Below, piece by piece: positions 21,248 through 30,324 of a DNA stretch of 64,000 bases. Source of the DNA: Trypanosoma brucei gambiense DAL972 (taxonomy: Eukaryota > Euglenozoa > Kinetoplastea > Trypanosomatida > Trypanosomatidae); the NCBI RefSeq assembly GCF_000210295.1, contig NC_026736.1, positions 1,328,022-1,392,021 of the forward strand, written 5' to 3'. The position numbers and the translations under genes were made by a program. The notes below the pieces were generated by a model. That model worked only from the letters and a program-made list of their open reading frames with translations. It searched no databases and was not told the DNA's origin. Positions within the stretch are counted from its first letter, which is position 1, and every line of letters begins with the position of its first letter.

Positions 21248-22125
21248 ACTCATGTGAAACAGTTTCTTTTTTCTTTTTTTTTTACTTCACTTTTTTTATT
21301 TTTATTTTGCCTACTTTAATTTTATTACGTAATTTTCGTCTACCAGTTTTGGTTGATGTGAAATTTGATGGTGCTTGTTTGTGTGTGTGCGCATGCGCAT
21401 GTGCGTTGACGGAAGGGGAGGAGGAAAAGAGTGTTGGTAAAACAAAGTTTAGGGAGGTGATGATATTGGTGAAATTTGTTTCTTCAAAGGACGTAAAGAA
21501 AAGCAAGGAAGAAGTAGAAAAAGGTGGTGGAGGAAAAATGAAGGGCATGATGTGGGATGGAGTGAAGGAAAAGACTGAAGAAATAAAAACAAACGGAAGA
21601 GGTTGGGAAAACTCCTCCTCCCCCCCCCCCACAAGAAAACAGCAACAACAAAAAAAAACAAAACAAAACAATACAAGCGAAATCAGGTTGCCATATGGTG
21701 GTTTTGTCAGTGCATTCTAATGTTTTGCCTTGGCACTTTTTCCCATCTGATGTCTTTGGTTTTGGGGAGATTTATTTTGGTTACTGCCGTTTGCGTCGGC
21801 TGTTTAGTCCGGTTGATTTCACCTTTTTTTTCTTTTTCTTTTTCGTGTATTTCTTTTTTCTTTTCTTTTTTTTCTCTCTCTTTCCTCTTTCCTCTTTCCT
21901 CTTCTTCTTCGTGTGTGTGGCCTTTGCAATTTAAGAGATGTACTAATAATAATTTTTGTTATTACTACACAGCCTCTTTTGTGTGTGTGTGTGTTTCTTT
22001 CCCGTTGGTTGTCCCCGAGACGTTAATTGTTGCTGCGGTGTTTTTTTTTCCCCCTCTTTCTTCTTTCGTTTTGTTGTGCGCGTGTAGAGGAATGAGAAAA
22101 AGTAGAAATAACGTGACTTAAAGAA

Positions 22126-22126
<1 letters not shown>

Positions 22127-22158
<32 letters not shown>

Positions 22159-22159
22159 C
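22127..22159. repeat. (AAC)n microsatellite
   Basis: About 11 AAC units, followed some 40 bp later by TTA/TTG-rich repeats. Confidence 0.95.
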
Positions 22160-23130
22160 TTCTTTTGTTGTTTATTTGTTTCAGTGTTGCGGCTACTTTA
22201 TTATTATTATTATTACCATTATTATTATTATTGTTGTTATTATTGTAGCCGAAATTCCCTTGTTGATAGGTACGTATGTGTGCGTATTTGTGTTTGTTTT
22301 TTTGTTGATTATTTTTCCTTCATTGTGTGACTTTCTGTGCTGCAGTTGCCTTCTTTTTGTGTTCATTATGCTTATTACTCATTTCTCTGCTCGTCAGCTT
22401 TGCTATGAATATGCTTGTACACATATGCATGCACCAACTTAGGTATATTAAGTATATATATATATATATATATTTGTGTTTATGTATGTTTTGTTTGACT
22501 GATGCTCCTGCAATGTTTAATGTGGAAAAATGATATTTGGGCGATGAAGTGAAGCGTATGGTGAGAGGTTGTATAGTTGAAATATAAAAATATTTCAGTT
22601 CTTTTTTCTTCTTTTTAATTCCGTTGTGTTGTGTTGGGTTGTGTTTTTGAAAATTTTGTGTTCTCTTCTCTTCTCTTCTGTTTCGTTTTGTTTATATATA
22701 TATATATATATTTATTTATTTATATATATATTTATACGAAAAAAAAATGTGGTTAAGGGAAGGAATGTAAAGGAATATGAAGATTTCAAACAAAATAAAA
22801 AAAGAGTGAATGGTGGCGCGACCGCTTTTTCCACCTTTGTGCGTATCTGTGTGTGTCTTTTTTTTATTTCTTTTCTCGTTATGAGTAAAAGAAAATATAA
22901 AATAACTGTTCGTTAAGTAATTAATTAGGCGATTGAATATTGGAGGTGAGGGGAAAGGTGTGGCGACGAGGTTCACAGAAAAAAAAAACGGAAGAAAAGG
23001 AAGAGGTGAAGGAGGTTTTGTTTGCAAAGAACTTCTGAAGTGAGGTTCTTCCTCTTTTTTACTTTTTTTTTTTAAAATATCCTGTTTTGTGTGCTTCTCC
23101 ATTCATTTTAGTTGAACAGATGAGCATATA

Positions 23131-23132
<2 letters not shown>

Positions 23133-23168
<36 letters not shown>
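23133..23168. repeat. (TA)n microsatellite, ~36 bp
   Basis: A pure TA run just upstream of the hairpin at 23175-23200. Confidence 0.95.
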
Positions 23169-23172
<4 letters not shown>

Positions 23173-23174
23173 AC

Positions 23175-23200
23175 ATGTAACTGCGTAAACGAAGTTACAT
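23175..23200 (+). other. 8-bp perfect stem-loop
   Basis: ATGTAACT at 23175-23182 is the exact reverse complement of AGTTACAT at 23193-23200, separated by 10 bases. It lies in the long spacer after the CCCH gene. Function is unknown. Confidence 0.7.
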
Positions 23201-24190
23201 TTATTTGTTAGGGGCAAGGCGTTTTTTTTCTTTTGCAGCCATGCAACAAGTTGGAGTGCGAAACTGTTGCGTGAAGTTATTGTTGTGTTGTCGTTGTTTC
23301 TTTACTTTTTTTTTTATAATTTAAATTATATTGGAGGAGGCGTTAAGGAAAGGAGGAGGGAAAGAGGTGGAGGGGAAAAAATATATATATATATTTATGT
23401 TTGATTGCGATGGTAATTGATTGGGGTCGCTGCCATTTAATTGGTTTGTTTTTAATAGTTGCTTTGAGTTTATGTGTTGTTCTTATGAAAATTTTTTTTT
23501 GATCATTTGTCGTACTCCTCTCTGTTGTTTACTTTTACTTTTACTCATTCAACTTTTCACCGCTTGTGTTAGCGACAGAGCGATGGGTCACGAGGCGTTG
23601 ACCTTCATTTTTTTTTTTTTTGGTCCTTTTCCCCCCTCCCCATTCTTTTTTGTCTAAAAAAAAAATTATCTTTTTACCTTTATTTCCTTCTCCCTTCTTC
23701 CATTTTTTTTTCACTTCTTTTTTATGTTTTTTTTTTTTACAAAAAAAAAAAATTAAAATGTATTGGTTATATTTTTGTCGCTGCTGTTTGTCTCGTGGCG
23801 CTTCAGAAAGTAAATAGTGTGTGCGAAATATAGTGGATTCTGTTGTTTTTTTTTTTTTTGAGTAGGGAGAAGGGGCTGAGAGGCGGGGATTATTTAGTGA
23901 CGACAATGAAGTGAAGCGATGTGCTTATTAATAATATTATTATTATTATTATTGTTGTTGCGAGTGTTGTTGTTGTCATTATTGTTATTATTAGATTTTT
24001 ACGCAATGCACAACTGAGTGATTACAATCATAATCATTATTGTTGTTGTGATTGGTACTATTCCTTTTAACATTTTTTTTATTTTGCGTTTCTTACGACT
24101 TTATAACGTCTCCAATTCAATTCACCTTTTTTTTTATTTTGCGTGTGTGTGCGTTTGATTGTGATACCAACCGGTGGCAGTTTTCGCTGT

Positions 24191-24213
24191 GATCAAATAT
24201 AATTCATTTGATC
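24191..24213 (+). other. 8-bp perfect stem-loop with GATCAAA stem
   Basis: GATCAAAT at 24191-24198 pairs with ATTTGATC at 24206-24213 around a 7-base loop. It shares the GATCAAA stem and the 7-base loop length with the hairpin at 2388-2408. Confidence 0.7.
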
Positions 24214-25018
24214 AATGAAGAGAAAATAAAAGGAAAAAAAGAAAGAAAAAAAGACTTAATTCCTCCTATTTTCTTCTTTTTTTTTTGTGTGTGTGTCTTC
24301 TTATTACAGTACCCCTCTTTTTGATGTGTTATGGTTCCGTTGCGTCTTTCTTTCTTTTTTTTTTTTCGTATTTATTTACCCCCATCCTCTCTTTATTTAT
24401 TTATCTCTCTTTCTTTCTTTCTCTTTCCTTCCATTATGCCTTTTACTAAATTTTATTTTAATTTATTCTCCTCCGTTTTTATACTTCCTTCCCTTTTCTT
24501 CGTTTTTTCCCCCTCTTTTTTTTTTATTACTTTGCTACTCTCCACTTTTAGTTCCTATTTGCCTTTATGTGCGTCTGTGTTTGCTTTGTTCATATGCCAC
24601 TTCCCCTCTTTTTGCAAAATAAAATAAAATAAAAATATAAGAAAAAAATAAAGTAGAAGGAAAGAAGGAGGAGAAAAAAAAGAGGGAAAAAGGATTATAG
24701 TATTATAAATATTATATATATTATATATATATGTTTTTTCCTTTTCTCTTCCTTTTTCAATATGTTTTGCTTGTTTTATACTGCGATGAGAAGCGGTGAT
24801 TGGGCTTCATTTCAAACCAAATAGGGGAATTGTGGTGTATGCATTTCTATTGTGTAAGTCTTAAGGATATTAAAGTTGATGTCTTTCTTTCTTTTTTTTT
24901 CTCTCTCTTTTATATGTAGGAAAAGTGGGGTAAATAAAGTAAAGGGAAAGAAAAGAAAGAAAGAAAGAAGAAAAAAAAGGAAAAAGTCAAGAAAGAAAGG
25001 AAATGGGAGAGTGAAGGG

Positions 25019-25052
<34 letters not shown>
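25019..25052. repeat. (TTA)n microsatellite
   Basis: About 11 TTA units in the spacer before the gene at 25892. Confidence 0.95.
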
Positions 25053-25055
<3 letters not shown>

Positions 25056-25891
25056 CAGTTAAGGGAGGAAGTCCTAGATGGCATATATTTATACATCTAC
25101 ATCTACATCTACATATATATATATATATATTTATTGCTTCATTTATTTATTTTTGTTTATGTGCGTGTCTTTTTGTGTGTTGATGTATTGCAACAGGAGC
25201 GTGAAGAGAGCAACAAACGAACGTACAGAGAAAGGGGGAAAAAAACAGATAAATGATACGGAATAGGGAATGGAGGAAATCCTTCTCCGAAAATTCTTTG
25301 CAGATGTTTGTTTCTCACGGTTGTCATAGAAATATTTGGTTTACGACTTCGTATCAGTGGATGTTTGTGTTCCGTTTATTGTTATTATTTGTCACATATT
25401 TCTCCAAAAGGAGATACACTTTGCAAGAGGGAGGAGAGAGAGGAGTGAAGAAAATGAAGAAAATAAGATGTATATGGTTACTGTACTGCATGCGGTACAC
25501 ATAACCATGAAAAAAATAAAAAAGAGAGTGGTGGTGGTGGTGGTGGTGGTGATTCACTTGCACTTTCTTTTTGGTGGAGCGTGTCAATATGTTTTTTTTT
25601 ATTACTGTTTTTATGGTTGTTGGCGTTTATCCCTCCCCTTCTTCTGTCATGTAGCAATTACCTTTACATGGCTACACTTTGCCTACTTGTCAAACTGTTC
25701 TCATCTGTACCGAAACATCTTTTTATTCTTAACTTCTCTTTCTTCCTTTCTTTATTTTTCCCCCCACCACTTACTCTTTATCTATACCACTGCTACGCAT
25801 GTATGTGTGGTGCGGGAATTACAGGATACGTGCTGTATCCTGCTTTCCTTCTTAGTGTCGCATTTTATTTTCCATTACCATCAAAGAAGCG

Positions 25892-27301
25892 ATGTTAAGT
25901 TTTTTGATTGACTGCAGCGAAGACAAAACTGATCTCACATCGCTTCTTCTACTGTCACGGTTGCTGAATGATGAACAAAAGGAAAGGGAGGCACCAAGTG
26001 AGGGTCCGGCTGGAAATGTTTTAGAGGCATCCATTAAAGACAAGGAGAAAGGAAGTGGTGCATCTTTAGATGAAGGAACCGCGACACAAAAAGAAAGCGG
26101 TGTTGAGGGAGGAGTGTCGACGGCAAAGAAAAGATCAAATGTTGCCGCTCAGCGCGGTTCTAAGGACAAGACACAACATCAGACACAAGCGGCGAATGCT
26201 TCCGTTACCGTTTCCAAACCGAATGTTGGTGGACCCGTGCCACCACTTGCACTGACGAGCACGTTGGCTTTTATGATGAACGGTTGTGGTAGCTCCCGCA
26301 GCGAGTTTCCAAATCTCTCTCTTCTTTGTGAAATCAGCGGTAGCGAGGAGGCCCCTCCCCAAGCCCCGATGCAAAAAGTCAACTCAAACTCTGAAAAGCG
26401 TGTAGAAGCAAAAACTCAGGGTCGAAAACCCATTCAACGGCGCCCCCGGACCCCTCCACCAGGCACACAAGCCGTACAAAGGAAAGGAAGAAGGGCTTCA
26501 GCGGAACCATCATTGGTTCCCCACACGCCTCCCAAACTGGAAGAGGCGGTGATCCCGATATCAAAGTTTCGTGCGCCATCTTCCGTTGGAGATGATGACA
26601 TGGCCCCCACTTATTCGCGAAACGGAGGTCATACGGTAGCGAAACGTGTTATTCAATACACTGAGAATATACCGTTGACAATTACTTCGTGCACTCCTGA
26701 CAGCAAGCGTCGGTCGTATGCGCGACGTTACGTTTCCCGGTTACTTAGTAGTCCCATTGACGCCGCACACTCAAGGTACCGTGGAAAGTTTGAGAATGCA
26801 ATCACTCACGCTCGTGGTTTTTACTCAGGAGTAACGAACAGCAATGTAAGTTACCATCTTGATCCCCCATCACTCCGAAGACAAGGTCCAGAAACCCCTA
26901 GTGTGAGTGTTTATAAAGCGGAAAGCAATACAAGTGAATTTGGTGGGTCAACAGCCAATTTATTTCATAGAATCAATAGCGACTGCAAAGGAAGGATGTC
27001 GAAAAGTTTACATCATTTGGAACAAGGAAAGTTGTACGGAGCAACGCGATCCTCCTCTCTGGGCTCAAATATAGCGCCGTCACCGATGGGTGGAAATGCA
27101 TCGAGGTGTTTGTTGAGCTTACGCCGCTTGGGGGATGTGAAGAGACGTCAGAGCGGACTTGTGTTGGTGGAAGATCAACTTGAGAGGCAGCAGTCTCGCT
27201 TTCTAGATTTAATGATAGAAGGGAAGTCCATGCAATTTACCGTCCGAGCTCCACAGAAGAAGAGGAAATTTCGCTCAGGGGGGAAGGCTCATGTGACATA
27301 A
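25892..27301 (+). CDS. Disordered basic protein, unknown
   Basis: The 469-residue protein opens with a short hydrophobic/acidic helix (MLSFLIDCSEDKTDLTSLLL). It then becomes mostly Ser/Pro/Arg/Lys-rich and likely disordered, including a proline-basic segment reading RRPRTPPPG. The C-terminal ~200 residues are better ordered-looking and basic, ending in KKRKFRSGGK, a possible nuclear localisation signal. No known domain is recognised. The ATG follows a CTTCTTAG acceptor by about 36 bases and codon content is coding-like. It lies immediately upstream of RPB4, but adjacency in a trypanosome unit does not imply shared function. Confidence 0.78.
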   Translation: MLSFLIDCSEDKTDLTSLLLLSRLLNDEQKEREAPSEGPAGNVLEASIKDKEKGSGASLDEGTATQKESGVEGGVSTAKKRSNVAAQRGSKDKTQHQTQAANASVTVSKPNVGGPVPPLALTSTLAFMMNGCGSSRSEFPNLSLLCEISGSEEAPPQAPMQKVNSNSEKRVEAKTQGRKPIQRRPRTPPPGTQAVQRKGRRASAEPSLVPHTPPKLEEAVIPISKFRAPSSVGDDDMAPTYSRNGGHTVAKRVIQYTENIPLTITSCTPDSKRRSYARRYVSRLLSSPIDAAHSRYRGKFENAITHARGFYSGVTNSNVSYHLDPPSLRRQGPETPSVSVYKAESNTSEFGGSTANLFHRINSDCKGRMSKSLHHLEQGKLYGATRSSSLGSNIAPSPMGGNASRCLLSLRRLGDVKRRQSGLVLVEDQLERQQSRFLDLMIEGKSMQFTVRAPQKKRKFRSGGKAHVT

Positions 27302-27925
27302 TGAACAGTTGTGAAGTTAGGACGGGGCATATGTTGCCTTCCTTTTGAATCGTTCCTGTGGGTCGTGGTGAATCTTTTCCTCCTCGCTACCTTTCATCCA
27401 ACATACTTCCGTCAATTAGAAGAGGGAATATGTTCGCAGCCTTGACTAAAATGGACATGTGTTTTGGAAGAGTGTTTATATTATATTTTTCTTGTACTTT
27501 TGTTATTTCCTTTTTGATCTTCTTTGCTTTTTTTTCTTCGTATCTTTTTTCATCCTTTTTATTTATTTCCCTTTTAGCAGCTCTGAAACTTTCAACACTT
27601 TTTTTTGTTTGTGCTCACCCGTAACTAAGTTAACATCCCTTTTCTTTTTCCCTTTTGTTTAAGTGTCACTTGTATTTCCACCTGATTTTCTACCGTAGTT
27701 GTTGTGCGGTTGACGTATTACATTTACTGGATTGTTTTGCACGTTTATTCGTTTAAACCTCAGCTGCCACACGGGGGCGAGCCGATTTGGGTGGTATTTT
27801 CCCCTCCCTTCGGTAGCTCCCAGAAGAAAATAAGCAATATATATATATATATATATATATCTTTATTTACATTTATATAACACCCAAGAGAGAAGTGAAG
27901 TCACGTGTGAGGGGAAAACTGCGGA
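27302..27925 (+). other. 0.6 kb spacer with TA run
   Basis: No gene is seen. T-rich tracts lie at 27480-27660 and a 24-bp TA run at 27837-27860, shortly before the RPB4 start. Candidate acceptor AGs lie around 27890-27900. Confidence 0.6.
27837..27860. repeat. (AT)n microsatellite
   Basis: 24 bp of pure AT about 65 bp upstream of the RPB4 start. Confidence 0.95.
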
Positions 27926-28414
27926 ATGAGTAGTGAGAGATATGTGGATGGTGACCTCGGTGAGCCTTTTAACAGTGCAGAGCCGCTTACGTTACCAGTT
28001 GTTGTTCAACTCCTTCGCGGCCGGCGGGACACGTCACTCGATCATCCCGCCTCACGTCTAATTGAAAAGACATGCAGGCAAGTGGAACTCATGCAGGAAA
28101 CATGTGCAGATGAGTGCCGGGTGCAACGAGTAATGGAGACGAGGTTGCGACTAGTTAACAAAAATAATCGCCAGCAAATGAATGCCCACCTGGGGAATTT
28201 TGTAGTGGGAGAGGATGGATTTGCCACTCTTCCACCGGAATCAGATGAGTTCCTCGACACAGCGGAGGAGGAGGCTATGAAAATGTTTGAGGTGGTAGCA
28301 CTTGGCACGCTTCAGCCAAAGACGGCGGACGAAGCTCGTGAGTTAATCCCTTCACTGGGAAGGTTTGAACCGGCGGATTTAAATAAGGTTTTAGAAATGC
28401 TCGACTCTTTATGA
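27926..28414 (+). CDS. RPB4: RNA polymerase II subunit RPB4
   Basis: The 162-residue protein matches RPB4/RPC17-type architecture. It has an N-terminal helical region and a C-terminal HRDC-like helical domain ending in EARELIPSLGRFEPADLNKV, the hallmark of RPB4 (the consensus has EA..LIPSL and F....L..IL). RPB4 pairs with RPB7 to form the stalk of RNA polymerase II, acting in initiation and RNA exit in the nucleus. A charged, variable N-terminal third is normal for the family. The start is the first ATG after the TA-rich spacer. The position immediately upstream of an SF3B4 gene agrees with my memory of the T. brucei RPB4 locus. Confidence is high from the C-terminal motif. Confidence 0.88.
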   Translation: MSSERYVDGDLGEPFNSAEPLTLPVVVQLLRGRRDTSLDHPASRLIEKTCRQVELMQETCADECRVQRVMETRLRLVNKNNRQQMNAHLGNFVVGEDGFATLPPESDEFLDTAEEEAMKMFEVVALGTLQPKTADEARELIPSLGRFEPADLNKVLEMLDSL

Positions 28415-28956
28415 AGTGGGCTAACAAACACGGTAGTGGCAACGATAATAACATCGAGCTCGAGAAGGGCACATCACCTTTGGATTTGTGGGGGTTCACA
28501 AGTGGTGGATGCTTGCTTTTTGTATTCGTTGTTATACGTTAGGGCGTTGCGAGAGGCACGTCAATGGTCGGTCTCGTCCATTCGCTCGTTCTTTTTTCCC
28601 CCTTTGAATAAAGAAATGATATTTACTAAATTCTCTGTTTTTGAGTTGGTTCGACTGTTTCCTTGTGTTGAGCCCAACTTTTTTCTCATTTTTTTTTCTT
28701 CTGTGGATCTTTCTATTTTTCTTTCAAAGGTTGTAACCCATTTACAGCACTCTGCCGCCTCTCTCCTATTAGCAGAAGTGAAGCTTAGGCAGCGGAGACA
28801 ACAGTGTGCTCTGTTGACACTGTTGGTGTAATTAATCTATTTCAAATAAGTTAACCTTTTTTTTTTTGCATTCTACTTTGACGTTATAAATTAATTATCC
28901 GTTTTTTTTTGTTGGAGTTGGGCACTCTAGTTGCTGCTGAGGTTAATTAGTAAACC
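28415..28956 (+). other. 0.54 kb spacer
   Basis: No convincing gene is seen. A 131-codon frame starting at 28436 begins with GTG and drifts into F/S-rich sequence. T-tracts at 28678-28698 and 28858-28868 precede candidate acceptors near 28929 and 28942 for SF3B4. Confidence 0.6.
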
Positions 28957-29733
28957 ATGACCACGTTCAAGCGGGAAGACCTCCGTCGTGTCTTTTTTAG
29001 TGATCTCTCTGATCAGTGCAATGAAGATATCATACATGAACTTTGCACGCAGTTTGGGCCTGTTGCCAACATTGTTTGGCCAACGTCAAGTAATCTCGGT
29101 GGTACGCAGCAGATGACATTTTGTTTTGCGGATTTCTACAACGCAGAGGATGCCAAATATTGCTTTGAGGCTCTACATCGCAGTCGCACAAAATTGTTTG
29201 GAAAGGAACTGCGCGTTTCCCACGCAAGTACGGATGTGCACCAGAAGGAAATCGGTTCGCGTTCGAGTAACCGGCATGTTGTTCACGAACTGCACGAGAT
29301 TGGCGCAAAAGTTGTTGTCCGTGGCGTTGATCTTAGCGTAACTGAGTACGAACTGACTTCATTCTTCGCGCAGTTCGGGAATTTCGCCGTCCCCCCACGG
29401 ATGGTACGCGACTTTGACGGAAACTTCCGAGGTGTTGTCATTCTCTCTTACGATGATTTTGCCTCTAGCGACCGTGTCATTGAAGAAATGCATCAGAAGA
29501 TATATCGGGATCGTCCTATATCTGTTACCTACGCTGAGCTGCCCGACGGAAGCGGAAGATTGCATGGTACAGCGGAAGAACGGGCGAATGCGGCACTGTT
29601 CCGCGAAGAGGCGAGAAAACATGAGGAGCGCATCGCTCGTGAGCAGCAGGAGCACGAACGGGAACGCACACGCAAACGGCAGCAAAACACATCGTGGGCT
29701 GCAGGTATCGACCCCTACGCTCGCGTACGTTAG
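28957..29733 (+). CDS. SF3B4: Splicing factor 3b subunit 4 (SF3b49)
   Basis: The 258-residue protein has two RNA-recognition motifs, at about residues 10-85 and 105-183. The assignment rests on the family-specific sequence after RRM2, RPISVTYAELPDGSGRLHGT followed by AEERANA. This parallels the RPITVSYA...GERHGSAAER segment of SF3B4/SAP49. SF3B4 is part of the U2 snRNP SF3b complex and contacts pre-mRNA near the branch site. In trypanosomes this serves both trans-splicing and the few cis-introns. The protein ends in a charged Glu/Arg helix (ERERTRKRQQ) and lacks the long proline-rich C-terminal tail of animal SF3B4. RRM1 is degenerate in its RNP motifs. The start is the first ATG after the pyrimidine tracts. 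Confidence 0.93.
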   Translation: MTTFKREDLRRVFFSDLSDQCNEDIIHELCTQFGPVANIVWPTSSNLGGTQQMTFCFADFYNAEDAKYCFEALHRSRTKLFGKELRVSHASTDVHQKEIGSRSSNRHVVHELHEIGAKVVVRGVDLSVTEYELTSFFAQFGNFAVPPRMVRDFDGNFRGVVILSYDDFASSDRVIEEMHQKIYRDRPISVTYAELPDGSGRLHGTAEERANAALFREEARKHEERIAREQQEHERERTRKRQQNTSWAAGIDPYARVR

Positions 29734-30324
29734 TTGGTGTGGGAGAGAATGATTCAAAATGACAAGGGCTGATCATGTGCACTATTGTTAGATTTTTCTG
29801 CGGTGCAGTTTCATTGATCTGGTTTCATCTTCTCTCCTCTTTTTTTTTTTTCACCCTCTTTTTTTTTTGTTGAACATGCGTTGCGTTATCCATGCGCTTC
29901 AGAAGAGCCGGTTGTTATTAAAATCTTATCCCTTGGTTTCCCTTAATCTTAATATTAACCTTGATATTTTTGTCTGTATTTTGTTCTATTTTCACTTTCT
30001 TGTTTGTTTATTGGAGCACGTTCCCGGACTTTACTGTTTCGAGGAACAGGCGGTAAAGGCTGTAGGGTGGAGAAATTTCTTCTCCACTGAGGGGAGAGCC
30101 TATCACGTGTGCTGAGGGATAGTGGAAAACTGGTTGATTTTCCCACAAGTTGTGGAAGTTGTTTCCATAGAGCAGTGCTGAATAAGCAGCCGTGTCCACA
30201 AAACGAGAGGGAGGCCGGTGGCTACGTGTCGCGTCTCCAATTGAATAGAATAGAAAACCTCAGCACAAAAACTTGGAAGAGGTTGAAGGTAGAGAGGTGT
30301 CGAGAGAGGTTGTGAACCACTGTA
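29734..30324 (+). other. 0.6 kb spacer
   Basis: No ATG-initiated gene is seen. Pyrimidine-rich tracts at 29830-29870 and 29990-30015 are possible acceptor tracts. A 68-codon frame starting with GTG at 30109 lies in the probable 5' UTR and is not supported. Confidence 0.55.

Larger units (their letters stand above)
21248..25891 (+). other. 4.6 kb gene-free stretch, likely very long 3' UTR
   Basis: This is the longest spacer in the window. It holds an (AAC)n run 22127-22159, a TTA run about 22199-22240, TA runs near 22453-22474, 22694-22710 and 23133-23168, a hairpin at 23175-23200, a hairpin at 24191-24213, a TTA run 25019-25052 and a GGT run near 25529-25551. Poly-T tracts occur throughout. 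All frames over 100 codons either lack an ATG or are homopolymer-like. CTTCTTAG near 25855 is a plausible acceptor for the next gene. Several poly-pyrimidine/AG pairs inside could produce an extra, possibly non-coding, transcript. Confidence 0.6.

Noticed and set aside
21603..22121. 172-codon frame in the long spacer
   Set aside because: TTG start and homopolymer-like F/S/K content.
25336..25911. 191-codon frame overlapping the start of the next gene
   Set aside because: It begins with TTG, includes a GGT microsatellite read as a valine run, and overlaps the ATG of a better-supported gene.
28436..28831. 131-codon frame after RPB4
   Set aside because: It starts with GTG and drifts into F/S-rich spacer sequence; most likely the 3' UTR of RPB4.
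30109..30315. 68-codon frame in the 5' region of the coiled-coil/C2 gene
   Set aside because: GTG start, no domain, lies in the probable 5' UTR.
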